DNA of 25,276 nucleotides from a virus, in IMG/VR virus record IMGVR_UViG_3300021963_000602, positions 1 through 25,276 of that record. One strand, 5' to 3'. The notes below the pieces were generated by a model that saw nothing but the letters and a program-made list of their open reading frames with translations, was not told the DNA's origin and searched no databases. A program made the translations under genes and the position numbers. Below are positions 1 to 7,086 of the stretch, one piece after another (position 1 is the first letter of the stretch; each line of letters starts with the position of its first letter).

Positions 1-1021
1 GTCCGTCATTGCCGTAGACAAACACATAAGGGTGCAAACTAATCACGCCGCCCGAGATGCTTACTTCATTGTCAAATGTCAAAGTCGTTGTGCTTGATGC
101 CGTGGCGTTTGCGCTCAAGGTAATCGTCGTCCCTACGATGGCTGTGACCGTCGTTCCTGCAGCGATCCCATAACCCTTAACAACCTGGCCGGAAGCAATC
201 TTGGGATTAATTTCCGTGAGCGTGACGGTATTAGTGGCGTTTGTTGTCGTACAGTTGTCCACTGCAAACAGTCCTGCTGCCCAAAGGATGGTTCCCGTTA
301 AGGGTCCGCAAAGCAGACGCGTATTGATTTCGCTATCAATGTCCTCAAGATCTCTTGAAGGATGGGCTAGTAAAAGATTTGTCTGGTATCCCACCGTGTC
401 GGTAAACGTATCAAACTGCCATGAGTTCTGATCGCTTGCAGTAAACGGCGAATCGATGGTTGCAATCTGAATAGATAAACCAGAACCAGAGCCGCCAAGA
501 TTCGCCGCGGCTGCGGTAAGAAATTCACCCTTGACATACCGTATTCCACCGCTTGTAATCGTGACTGATGTAACCGCAGTTCCCGAGACAACAATGGTTG
601 CCCTAGCACCAATGCCTGTACCTGATGTGCTGTAAATCAGCGGTACGTTGGTATAGGTAGCGTTAGCGTATCCCGTGCCGCCATCAATAAGCGTAATTGT
701 AAGAATAGGACCACCAAAGCTGTAATCCTGAATTCCCGATCCCACCCCATTATTGTTCACAGGAATGAGTTGAAGGCCATCGTTGTACCCGCTGTAGATG
801 TTGTTAAAAAGATTTCTTACAACAACAAAGATGCCTCTTGATGGTCCAGCAAGGCTATTAACGATCTCGCGGTATCCGCCCATCTTCCTTGGACGTGCAA
901 ACTCGCCACCAAACTTTTGAAAGCGCACCCACTTACCATCGGTGTAATACTCTTTATCAAAGATCGTACCGTCCCGCTGGATGCCAGGCCTGGTATCAAG
1001 GGCAAAGACCTTCTTAGTCAA
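1..1021 (-). CDS. Large virion protein, possibly tail/DNA-stabilisation (P22 gp10-like), partial
   Basis: The frame stays open from a TTG codon at 1021 to the left window edge (about 340 codons), so the C-terminus is missing. TTG is chosen because a perfect GGAGG lies six bases upstream and the codon overlaps the TGA of the preceding fibre gene. The N-terminus reads MTKKVFALDTRPGIQRDGTI, followed by YYTDGKWVRFQ and RPRKMGGYREI. I associate this opening with virion proteins of aquatic podovirus-like phages, where it sits near the adaptor and fibre genes. The middle is Gly/Thr/Ser-rich beta-type sequence (ITLIDGGTGYANATYTNVPL). A P22 gp10-like tail-plug role is inferred from gene order and a remembered pattern; the frame itself is secure. 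Confidence 0.72.
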   Translation of the reverse strand, partial: MTKKVFALDTRPGIQRDGTIFDKEYYTDGKWVRFQKFGGEFARPRKMGGYREIVNSLAGPSRGIFVVVRNLFNNIYSGYNDGLQLIPVNNNGVGSGIQDYSFGGPILTITLIDGGTGYANATYTNVPLIYSTSGTGIGARATIVVSGTAVTSVTITSGGIRYVKGEFLTAAAANLGGSGSGLSIQIATIDSPFTASDQNSWQFDTFTDTVGYQTNLLLAHPSRDLEDIDSEINTRLLCGPLTGTILWAAGLFAVDNCTTTNATNTVTLTEINPKIASGQVVKGYGIAAGTTVTAIVGTTITLSANATASSTTTLTFDNEVSISGGVISLHPYVFVYGNDG

Positions 1022-2499
1022 AACGTGCCTCCGTTGACACTATTTGCGCCTTGAATGCCCGCAGATGAACCTGTACCCGTAAAAGTGCCAGATTCACCGG
1101 AAACTGCGCCTGAAAATGCGCCTACGCCCGTCACTGTCATTCCGGTTGTTTCAAATCTTGCTACCTGCGAACCGTTGGCAGTAATGCCAACACCATTTGC
1201 ACCTGTGCGGTAAATTCCGGTGTCGGTATCGCCTGTAAACGTAATAGCTGGTGCCGCTGCAGTTCCCGATGCAGTTGTCACAGTAGTCGTTACCGTAACC
1301 CCGCCCGTAACGCTTAAACCAGCGGCTATGATGTCAAGAACAAGGTTGCCAAGAATAGATACGCCAAACCTGCCGGCACCAGGCCTGTAAATGCCTGTAT
1401 TGGTTTCTGCGCCAAAGTTAAGTGATGGACTGCCAGCAGTTCCATTGACCAAGCTAAATGATGTGCCACCAGCTTGCGTTGTGTTTGCATTAAGAATGTT
1501 TGTAGCATCACAAAACAATGTGGCTTGCCCAGCAGCAGGAACCGTGGCTGTATTAGAACCGCCAATTCCCGTAGAAATGGTGACTGTGTTCCCTCCGGCG
1601 GTAGTTTGATTGCTGACAACGTAAAGATTAACCACAGGCGGCACAATAATGGTCACATTGCCCGATAAAGTGCCGTCAATAATCATGAGCGTATTGGCTG
1701 CTTCGCTTGCCGTAAGCGTGTACGTTCCACTGGTAACAGTTTTTGTAAGAACGCCGAACTCAAACTGAGTGCTTACTCCAAAACCTACGGTAACGTATTC
1801 CGTTCCTGTTGAAACTAAAAACGCAGATTCACTCGGAGCAAATGCTTTTGTCGCAGCACCATCAATATTGCCGCTTGCAGAAGCTAAGGTAAGCGTTCCT
1901 GTGCCGTTATTTTTGATGAGCATGAACCAGTTGTTGCCTACGGTTACCGCAGAAGGAAGCGTCACCGTGGTAGCGCCACCACCCCACACATAAGCTTTGG
2001 CTCGGTCACCGCTAACAAAAGATTGACCCGCAACAATAGAAACAACGGGGTGACTTTGATTAAGCGTAAGTCCTGAAACCAATAAACCAGCGCCGGCAAG
2101 GGTTGCGGCATCTGCTGACGATGTTCCTGTGCCAAAGGCAAAGTTTGCCCAAGTTCCCGTGGTTGTTGAGTTATCGGTAAGGTAAATGTATTTGGATTCA
2201 CCAGAAGCGATGGCGATGATAGTTCCTGCACCGCCATAGGTTTTGACTGTAAAGGTATTTGCACCCGTGTTTTTGATCAGCGCATCTTGCCCTGTTGAAA
2301 CTTGATTGGCAGGCGGCATCCGCAGCTCAAGACCAGCACTTGATGCCGATACATCCATAATCCTTGCTGCAGGCGTTTCTGTACTGAGGTTTCCATTAAT
2401 TGGCCACACCAACTGAAGGTTGGCTGTTAATGTGATGGATTCGTAAGAAACGTCAGTCGGGAGGACCACGTCACCCGTAAATGGACTTGTATAGCTCAT
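1018..2499 (-). CDS. Tail fibre-like virion protein with two TGIYR modules
   Basis: This 493-residue protein is rich in Gly, Thr, Ala, Ser and Val, with few charged residues, as in beta-structured phage fibres. The N-terminus (MSYTSPFTGDVVLPTDVSYE, then LVWPINGN) resembles an opening seen in fibre or appendage proteins of aquatic phages. Near the C-terminus two related modules repeat: residues about 353-398 (NFGAETNTGIYRPGAG) and 412-455 (TFTGDTDTGIYRTGANGVG), a pattern common in phage fibre stalks. The C-terminus is SVNGGTF, and its last four residues match those of the collagen-like fibre at 13133-15139. It starts two bases after the adaptor-like gene. Its exact position in the virion is unknown. 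Confidence 0.8.
   Translation of the reverse strand: MSYTSPFTGDVVLPTDVSYESITLTANLQLVWPINGNLSTETPAARIMDVSASSAGLELRMPPANQVSTGQDALIKNTGANTFTVKTYGGAGTIIAIASGESKYIYLTDNSTTTGTWANFAFGTGTSSADAATLAGAGLLVSGLTLNQSHPVVSIVAGQSFVSGDRAKAYVWGGGATTVTLPSAVTVGNNWFMLIKNNGTGTLTLASASGNIDGAATKAFAPSESAFLVSTGTEYVTVGFGVSTQFEFGVLTKTVTSGTYTLTASEAANTLMIIDGTLSGNVTIIVPPVVNLYVVSNQTTAGGNTVTISTGIGGSNTATVPAAGQATLFCDATNILNANTTQAGGTSFSLVNGTAGSPSLNFGAETNTGIYRPGAGRFGVSILGNLVLDIIAAGLSVTGGVTVTTTVTTASGTAAAPAITFTGDTDTGIYRTGANGVGITANGSQVARFETTGMTVTGVGAFSGAVSGESGTFTGTGSSAGIQGANSVNGGTF
1028..1032 (-). promoter_or_regulatory. Shine-Dalgarno GGAGG that fixes a TTG start
   Basis: Reading the minus strand, GGAGG is followed by a six-base spacer and then TTG at 1021-1019. 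There is no ATG or GTG at comparable spacing. The site lies inside the last codons of the upstream fibre gene, so the two genes are probably translationally coupled. Confidence 0.7.
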
Positions 2500-2501
2500 A
2501 A

Positions 2502-3134
2502 TTAACTATCCGCAGCGATGGCCTGGCGATCAGCGATACGCAGCTTATCCTCGGCCATAAGGGTTTGCATGATTGCGTCATACTGCGCCTGCCATACCGG
2601 CGTACGCTCATCGTTCTTCAGAAACGGCATGGCTTGCAAGAGTGAACCGTAAAGCAGAGCCTGTGGCGCGTAAACCGTAAACCAGTTCGTTTGGTTCTCT
2701 GTGCTTAAAGGTGCGACTCTTTCGTAGTACAGCACCTCGAAGTTATAGGCAATTGTCGGTGTCGGCGCTACGAACCAGTGCGTGTAATCGTAATCACAGT
2801 AAAACTTAGGAATTCCTGTTTGCGTGGGATCGGGCCAGTATTCTCTTAGATACTCATACTTTCGTAGTAAAACAGGATAACGCTTGCCGGCAACCGTGAC
2901 ATTCATCGAAACTGTTTTGTGCCAGCGAGCCGGCTTGTCAATCACAGGATTGCTTGCAATCATGGCACTTGATTGGACTGTCAAGTTACCCAAGAACTTG
3001 ATTTGACTTGCAATAACCTGCTCTGCAAGGCCAATAAAAGTAGGAATGCGATCAACCGTGGCCGTGTCAGTGCGCTCCAGATACTGCTGGATGTCTGTTA
3101 CCAGGTTGTTGTAGGTCATTGCATAAGCTGGCAT
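2502..3134 (-). CDS. Phage adaptor / head-to-tail connector-like protein
   Basis: This 210-residue protein starts at an ATG that overlaps the previous stop (TGATG) with AGAAGG seven bases upstream; a second ATG at 3119 is an alternative. The N-terminus MTYNNLVTDIQQYLERTD, the central segment with WHKTVSMNV and YPVLLRKYEYLREYWPD, and the segment around FEVLYYERVAPLS resemble the DUF6682-type 'phage adaptor protein' family. In that family the N-terminal helices dock on the portal ring or on the adaptor below it. The C-terminal helical part (QAQYDAIMQTLMAEDKLR) fits. The family assignment is from memory of the pattern. The window also encodes a second, longer adaptor-like protein at 15480-16550. 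Confidence 0.68.
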   Translation of the reverse strand: MPAYAMTYNNLVTDIQQYLERTDTATVDRIPTFIGLAEQVIASQIKFLGNLTVQSSAMIASNPVIDKPARWHKTVSMNVTVAGKRYPVLLRKYEYLREYWPDPTQTGIPKFYCDYDYTHWFVAPTPTIAYNFEVLYYERVAPLSTENQTNWFTVYAPQALLYGSLLQAMPFLKNDERTPVWQAQYDAIMQTLMAEDKLRIADRQAIAADS

Positions 3135-3358
3135 CACCACACCTTCTTTCTAATCGACTCAGGCTGAGGAACAAACTGTTTACCCTGCCTTTTTCCTTCG
3201 CGCTTGGCTCGTGTTGTTGCTGCGTACTCTTGTGGCGTCAGCATCTTGATCTTTGCTTCAGGCAGGTATCTTTCGCCCGTATCTGAAGATCGCTTACCTG
3301 ATTTTGTACGCCAGTTCTGTGCGGTCCACTCCTTGAGGCTTTGCTGCGGCTCTTTCAT
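3134..3358 (-). CDS. Small conserved basic phage protein
   Basis: This 74-residue protein is rich in Lys and Arg. It carries the segments QSLKEWTAQNWRTKSGKRSS, TGERYLPEAKIKMLT and EYAATTRAKREGKRQGKQFV, a pattern I recognise from many aquatic phages, where it is annotated as hypothetical. The ATG overlaps the previous stop (ATGA). Strong charge, the Trp residues and small size suggest nucleic acid or virion binding, but nothing in the sequence shows a function. Confidence 0.75.
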   Translation of the reverse strand: MKEPQQSLKEWTAQNWRTKSGKRSSDTGERYLPEAKIKMLTPQEYAATTRAKREGKRQGKQFVPQPESIRKKVW

Positions 3359-3549
3359 TTCGCTTCATACTTGGCAATCACTGCTCGCAACTCTTCAATA
3401 ATTCGGTCACGATCTGCAAGCTTTTTCTGATAGTCCGCAGTCATGTCAATCCACATCTGCAGATTATGGGCGCGGAGTTGGTTATCCTCAGCCATAACCC
3501 TGTAGAGGCGCTCTGAAGCCTCAAGCTGCTTCTGGACAAACTCAATCAC
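3355..3549 (-). CDS. Small coiled-coil protein, unknown function
   Basis: The product is 64 residues and almost entirely helical, with heptad-like spacing through EASERLYRVMAEDNQLRAHN and KKLADRDRIIEELRAVIAKY. The start is GTG at 3549, inside the last codons of the upstream 58-residue gene (GTGATTGA); no ATG exists nearby in frame. It ends in an ATGA junction with the next gene. I do not recognise a family. Position between the endolysin and the adaptor gene suggests a lysis accessory or a small virion component. Confidence 0.65.
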   Translation of the reverse strand: MIEFVQKQLEASERLYRVMAEDNQLRAHNLQMWIDMTADYQKKLADRDRIIEELRAVIAKYEAK

Positions 3550-3718
3550 GGTAACCGCCGCCTTTTTCTTTGTATTTTTTGGCTAGCAATTGGGCCTTAC
3601 GGGCTGACCACTGTCCCGCTGCAGTACCCTGCACCGCTGACCCTTTGATGCTGTCAAAGAGCCTCTTACGCATTTCTGGCTTCGTATAATTGCCTGCTTT
3701 GTTGACCTGTGATTTCAT
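3542..3718 (-). CDS. Small conserved phage protein (58 aa)
   Basis: This frame encodes 58 residues beginning MKSQVNKAGNYTKPEMRKRL and containing GQWSARKAQLLAKKYKEKGG near the C-terminus. I recognise this pattern as a small protein repeated across many phage genomes, usually unnamed. The ATG overlaps the endolysin TGA (ATGA), and the gene fills an otherwise empty interval. It is very basic (many Lys and Arg). A role in DNA binding or packaging is possible but not shown. Confidence 0.75.
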   Translation of the reverse strand: MKSQVNKAGNYTKPEMRKRLFDSIKGSAVQGTAAGQWSARKAQLLAKKYKEKGGGYRD

Positions 3719-4185
3719 CGCATGAATGCAGCTTCTGCTGCCCTCCGTCTTGTGAGACCCGTTAAAACGCGCCCAGAGGCTTTATTCCATTTCAGGCACT
3801 CTACAGCCGCACCTTCCCAATCCGATGCGTCTACGCGCTTTTTAAACGTACTGATGCGGTAATTTCCTAGTCCGCAATTGTACGCCCAGCTTGTGACTGC
3901 AGCAATCCTCCTCGGAGCGGCATTTGGAAAGGTCGGACTAAGTTTGCAAAGTCCTGCATAAAAGTAAGTGATGTGATGGTCTAGGGCATCCTCACACTTC
4001 TTAATCGTCCAAATAGTTCCTGGCTGAATGTCTTGGCCGGTAGATCCCCAACCGATTGTCCATGGATGTCCCTTGGTTCCGGGATCAGGATAAGACGTTA
4101 CGTTTCCGTCTGGCAGAAGCCTAGCCAGCCCTTCAAAGGGCTTGATGAGTACATCTCTGGCTAACTTTTTTGCCTCTTCATTCAC
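3715..4185 (-). CDS. Endolysin, glycoside hydrolase family 24 lysozyme
   Basis: This 156-residue lysozyme would cleave the N-acetylmuramic acid to N-acetylglucosamine bond of peptidoglycan at the end of infection. The family 24 (T4 lysozyme-like) triad is visible: Glu18 in KPFEG, Asp34 in SYPDPGT and Thr43 in WTIGWGST. The helical lobe follows, ending in the typical RRRAAEAAFM. The start is taken as GTG at 4185, which overlaps the TGA of the holin gene (GTGA); an upstream extension to 4236 would read through the holin C-terminus and add a non-homologous leader. No signal peptide or anchor is present, so release through a holin is expected, consistent with the two membrane proteins just upstream. 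Confidence 0.93.
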   Translation of the reverse strand: MNEEAKKLARDVLIKPFEGLARLLPDGNVTSYPDPGTKGHPWTIGWGSTGQDIQPGTIWTIKKCEDALDHHITYFYAGLCKLSPTFPNAAPRRIAAVTSWAYNCGLGNYRISTFKKRVDASDWEGAAVECLKWNKASGRVLTGLTRRRAAEAAFMR

Positions 4186-4667
4186 GACTTTTGATATTTT
4201 TCTATGCTGCGACCAACAAACCAGAATGTGAGACACATTGTAAACACACCAAAGTCATCTTCATCCCAAACCTTGGTTACGACTTCTGTCCAGTTTGCGC
4301 CCGTTTGAAACGCCATAACAAGCGCAGCCGCCTTAACCGATGCATACATGAAAAATAAACACCAAGTGATGCCGGGGCGTACAAGAGCAGATATTCCAGC
4401 CACAAACCAGCCCGCAGCTTTAGCCGTTTCAGCCTGTTCTTTAAAGGCCTCTTTGATGGAATCCAGTTGCTGGATAGAGTAATCAACATATTTCTCCTCT
4501 ACCTTAAATTCGCCGCGAAGCTTTTCAAGATCCGTTTGAAGCTGAAACATGGACAGTTCATGTTTGCGCTCGTTAGCTTTGTCTAGGAATTTTAAGATCT
4601 CAGGCGCAAGACGAAACAAACCACCAAAGATTGAACCTAGAAGACCACCAGACAAAAGATCAAACAT
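4182..4667 (-). CDS. Holin-like membrane protein (GTA holin 3TM type)
   Basis: The product has 161 residues. A Gly/Leu-rich N-terminus (MFDLLSGGLLGSIFGGLFRL) is followed by a charged helical segment (residues 28-82). Then come hydrophobic stretches at about 84-96 and 101-120 and a third near 139-153. The ISALVRPGITWCLFF segment matches the RPG-T-W pattern I associate with the GTA_holin_3TM family. It lies immediately upstream of the endolysin with a GTGA overlap, the usual lysis-cassette layout. Holin function is inferred from topology and context; some relatives are annotated only as structural proteins. Confidence 0.72.
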   Translation of the reverse strand: MFDLLSGGLLGSIFGGLFRLAPEILKFLDKANERKHELSMFQLQTDLEKLRGEFKVEEKYVDYSIQQLDSIKEAFKEQAETAKAAGWFVAGISALVRPGITWCLFFMYASVKAAALVMAFQTGANWTEVVTKVWDEDDFGVFTMCLTFWFVGRSIEKYQKS

Positions 4668-4900
4668 TACAGGCCAATCAGTTTATTAAAGAACGCCGCT
4701 GCGGCTCCAGGTCCTAAAAGAACCGCTGCCATGACCGCGTAAAGTATGTACTCAAGTCTTTTAAACTTTTGTGACCCGTCTTGAAACCGGTCATCAATTC
4801 TTTTGAAAGACTCTTGGATGCCTTTGTACCGTTCCGCACAAATTTGTTCGTGCGTATCAAGTCTCGCTTCAACTTCTGGGATTTGTTTCAACTCGCTCAT
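4667..4900 (-). CDS. Small coiled-coil plus single-TM protein, holin or lysis accessory candidate
   Basis: The ATG at 4900 gives 77 residues. Residues 1-49 are charged and helical (ARLDTHEQICAERYKGIQES, then FKRIDDRF). They are followed by one membrane segment at about 50-72 (YILYAVMAAVLLGPGAAAAF). This layout, a soluble helix followed by a C-terminal anchor, recalls XhlA-type haemolysin/holin partners. A longer reading from TTG at 4906 is possible but unlikely. It is directly upstream of the 3TM holin-like gene, so it may regulate or assist lysis. Confidence in the frame is high and in the role moderate. Confidence 0.65.
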   Translation of the reverse strand: MSELKQIPEVEARLDTHEQICAERYKGIQESFKRIDDRFQDGSQKFKRLEYILYAVMAAVLLGPGAAAAFFNKLIGL

Positions 4901-4902
4901 AA

Positions 4903-5073
4903 TCAAAATCCACGGAGCGTCTTTGCTAGTCTTGCGCGTTGGCCAAGCTTTCCTGGTGCCTTTGCTGCTTTGTTGAGCATCTTCGCGGGAATCTTTTTAT
5001 CCGCGGGAACGCCTAATTGTTTGTGTAATGCGCCAGGCTTTTTTACTGCTTTTTGAATCCACTTATCAGTCAT
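4903..5073 (-). CDS. Small conserved basic phage protein (WIQKAVKKPGAL type)
   Basis: This 56-residue product starts MTDKWIQKAVKKPGALHKQL and ends in GQRARLAKTLRGF. I recognise the WIQKA-KKPGAL opening and the RARLA-TLR ending from a very common small phage protein family without a known function. The ATG at 5073 overlaps the end of the preceding gene (AATGACTGA). High Lys, Arg and Ala content suggests nucleic acid contact, which is inference only. Confidence 0.78.
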   Translation of the reverse strand: MTDKWIQKAVKKPGALHKQLGVPADKKIPAKMLNKAAKAPGKLGQRARLAKTLRGF

Positions 5074-5308
5074 TACTCTCTCCAAGGATTACCGCTGTAT
5101 CTGTATCGTTAAACCAAAGCATCTTGCCTCGGCAAGCAATGTTGTAGTCCTGACCGTTAGCGTCCAACTCGCTCCAAGTTGGCACTCGGATTTGCAAGTG
5201 CCGTGCAAGGTGTTCGTTGCCGTTTTCAAAGACTCGCCAGACATGCTCTACGGTTCCTCGTCCTGGTTGCCCTCGGCTTTTATTAAACCGAATTTTGTAA
5301 TGATTCAC
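5066..5308 (-). CDS. Conserved phage protein of unknown function (80 aa)
   Basis: The product begins MNHYKIRFNKSRGQPGRGTV and continues EHVWRVFENGNEHLARHLQI. Its later part contains DYNIACRGKMLWFNDTDTAV. The pattern (a YKIRFNKSRG start, a VWRVFE-G core and a DYNI-C segment) is familiar from aquatic phages, where it is uncharacterised. It overlaps the tail chaperone-like gene by four bases (ATGA). The mixed beta/alpha composition looks like a compact single domain. Confidence 0.75.
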   Translation of the reverse strand: MNHYKIRFNKSRGQPGRGTVEHVWRVFENGNEHLARHLQIRVPTWSELDANGQDYNIACRGKMLWFNDTDTAVILGESND

Positions 5309-5691
5309 TCAGGACGAGTGGGCCAAACAATATTGTCTGGGAACCCAGCTTGCAAACGAATCTCGCGCAATCCACGGCGATACTCAATCCACGCAGCTTT
5401 ATCGCCAGCAGTCATAGGCACATCGGGCAGCATTGACCAATCGGATTCTTGCAACAGTTTTTTGGCACGATCCCATTCCAGTTGAGCTTGCGTTGCTTGA
5501 GCCGGAGGCGGTGGTGCTTCACCAACCTGAATCCAACCTTGATCGTTATAGGCTTTGCCTAACCATGACAAATCACCAAGCCGATCAGCAAACCCATGAA
5601 GACCAAAGATTGGCCCCCAATTTTCAGGCAGAGGCTGCGGCTCGTTTAGTGCTTCGCCGGTTGACAGTTTTTTTAGTTGCCACAGGCTCAT
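5305..5691 (-). CDS. Tail assembly chaperone-like protein (Phage_tail_APC type)
   Basis: The ATG at 5691 with an AAGGA ribosome site gives 128 residues; an upstream ATG at 5706 has no such site. The C-terminal half contains AKKLLQESDWSMLPDVPMTA and then KAAWIEYRRGLREI, ending with GFPDNIVWPTRP. This is the familiar pattern of phage tail/fibre assembly chaperones: DWs-lpD, W-eYR--LR and a closing WP-P. The N-terminus (WQLKKLSTGEALNEPQPLPE) resembles the short beta-domain of such proteins. Position after the adhesin-like gene fits a chaperone that helps fold or attach fibres. Confidence 0.8.
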   Translation of the reverse strand: MSLWQLKKLSTGEALNEPQPLPENWGPIFGLHGFADRLGDLSWLGKAYNDQGWIQVGEAPPPPAQATQAQLEWDRAKKLLQESDWSMLPDVPMTAGDKAAWIEYRRGLREIRLQAGFPDNIVWPTRPE

Positions 5692-6124
5692 GATCTTTCC
5701 TTTCAATATTTAATCCCGGTTGCTGCTCTGGAGGGGGTAGTATTGCACCTATATCTTTATGAGGAGCCATATCATTAGCATGTGGGGCATGACCTACTCC
5801 AGGAAAAGGCTGATTACCCCTGTAATGAACTAATTCTTCTTCAGTGTATTTCCAATCTCTCCACGATGAAAAATCTTTTCGTGGTTGAATATGAATATGG
5901 CAACCTACATTTGCTGCGAGTTGGTGAATCAACTCAATGACTTCTACGGGCTGCATTACACACCAAAGATGAGTGCCATCATTAGCACGCATAGACAACT
6001 CACAAGTACCACCAAATGCAGTTCCGATTGTTACAGATCTTGCACGATTTAATTCTGCTGTAGCGTTTGCAATATCTTGTTGCGAACGAATAACTTCAAA
6101 TGCCTTTTTTGTCTCTTTTTTCAT
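5624..6124 (-). CDS. Conserved phage protein of unknown function (166 aa)
   Basis: The start is placed at ATG 6124, which overlaps the adhesin stop (ATGA); the frame is open to a non-ATG codon further upstream. The core contains RSVTIGTAFGGTCELSMRAN, then WCVMQPVEVIELIHQLAANV, GCHIHIQPRKDF and SWRDWKYTEEEL, and looks like one alpha/beta domain. The tail is Pro-rich and ends in a basic segment (RRSTKRAAASA). The last 68 bases overlap the chaperone-like gene in another frame. The core pattern seems conserved among aquatic phages but I know no function. Confidence 0.72.
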   Translation of the reverse strand: MKKETKKAFEVIRSQQDIANATAELNRARSVTIGTAFGGTCELSMRANDGTHLWCVMQPVEVIELIHQLAANVGCHIHIQPRKDFSSWRDWKYTEEELVHYRGNQPFPGVGHAPHANDMAPHKDIGAILPPPEQQPGLNIERKDHEPVATKKTVNRRSTKRAAASA

Positions 6125-7086
6125 TGGGGGTTCCAAGAAACTTTTAGTTGTCCGTTAACGGTTACAGGATAGGAACCTCCTGGTGTTACCGTTACACAAT
6201 TAAATGTTGTTGGGTTAGCGTTTGACCCTGGGTTGCCCGGATTTCCAGCATTTCCAGCACCTCCTCTACCGCCTCCGGCAGCACCTACACAAGTCTCAAG
6301 CCCCCCAGCCCCACCACCGCCAGCGCCGCTAACATTTGCAGCAGATCCTGAAGCTGCATTCTGAATACTAATAGTGCATTCACAGCAAAAAAATTTATTA
6401 AAATAATAAAGGACTACCGCTCCCTGACCGCCTGCTCCCCCACCAGGGGTGCCACCTGATGCCGGACCGCTAGATGGATAGCATATTCCTATGCTTACAC
6501 CAGAGTTTGTTAATCCTGCACCACCTCCACCACCTCCACCAGAATAATAGCGATATATATTATATTGAGGGGGAATAGGGGTGTTTTGTTGTGATTTTCC
6601 CCCACCAAATCCGCCTCCTGTCGGTCCTGTCGGTCCTGCCGGATTTGCTAGTCCACATCTTATTCCCGAAGAATTACAATTAGTTGGTCCTTTTGGATAA
6701 CATTGGTATCCAGCTATACCTGCGTTGCCTTGATTACCGGCAGTACCACCGTTTCCTCCTGCCCCACCAGGAAAAGTTTTACAAAACCCTGAAGATGCAA
6801 GACCAGCATTACCTGCTGCCCCTGTATTACCTGCGCCACCAGCCGCCCCTCCAGCACCTCCATTTAATCCTTGTGGAGCTGCACCATTTCCTCCTTTGCC
6901 GCCAGCACCACGACCACCAGCATTACCTGATCCTCCAGCATTACCAGATCCACCATAACCAACAAGACTAATTTTTGAAACCCCAACGGGTACAGTAAAA
7001 GTACCTGGAGCATTAAATGTTTGACAACCACCGGGGACAAGCGACACACCCCCAAACAATACTACTTTAGGTGTTCCAGCAGGCAT
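6121..7086 (-). CDS. Glycine-rich adhesin-like fibre tip protein
   Basis: This 321-residue protein opens with a short beta segment of the glycine-rich domain type: FNAPGTFTVPVGVSKISLVG. It then becomes extremely Gly-rich (GGSGNAGGRGAGGKGGNGAA and many similar runs) up to about residue 295. A closing beta segment (TVNGQLKVSWNPQ) ends it. Gly/Ala/Asn repeats of this kind form polyglycine II sandwiches in the gp38 adhesins of T4-like phages, so a receptor-binding tip is plausible. It also carries 11 cysteines, including CCEC near residue 230, which is unusual for a protein assembled in the cytoplasm. The gene follows four oxygenase genes (TAATG junction) and precedes a tail chaperone-like gene. 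Confidence 0.75.
   Translation of the reverse strand: MPAGTPKVVLFGGVSLVPGGCQTFNAPGTFTVPVGVSKISLVGYGGSGNAGGSGNAGGRGAGGKGGNGAAPQGLNGGAGGAAGGAGNTGAAGNAGLASSGFCKTFPGGAGGNGGTAGNQGNAGIAGYQCYPKGPTNCNSSGIRCGLANPAGPTGPTGGGFGGGKSQQNTPIPPQYNIYRYYSGGGGGGGAGLTNSGVSIGICYPSSGPASGGTPGGGAGGQGAVVLYYFNKFFCCECTISIQNAASGSAANVSGAGGGGAGGLETCVGAAGGGRGGAGNAGNPGNPGSNANPTTFNCVTVTPGGSYPVTVNGQLKVSWNPQ

Noticed and set aside
817-1005. Minus-strand 62-residue open frame at the left end
   Set aside because: It is in a different frame inside the large virion protein that starts at 1021, has no ribosome site and shows no recognisable pattern.
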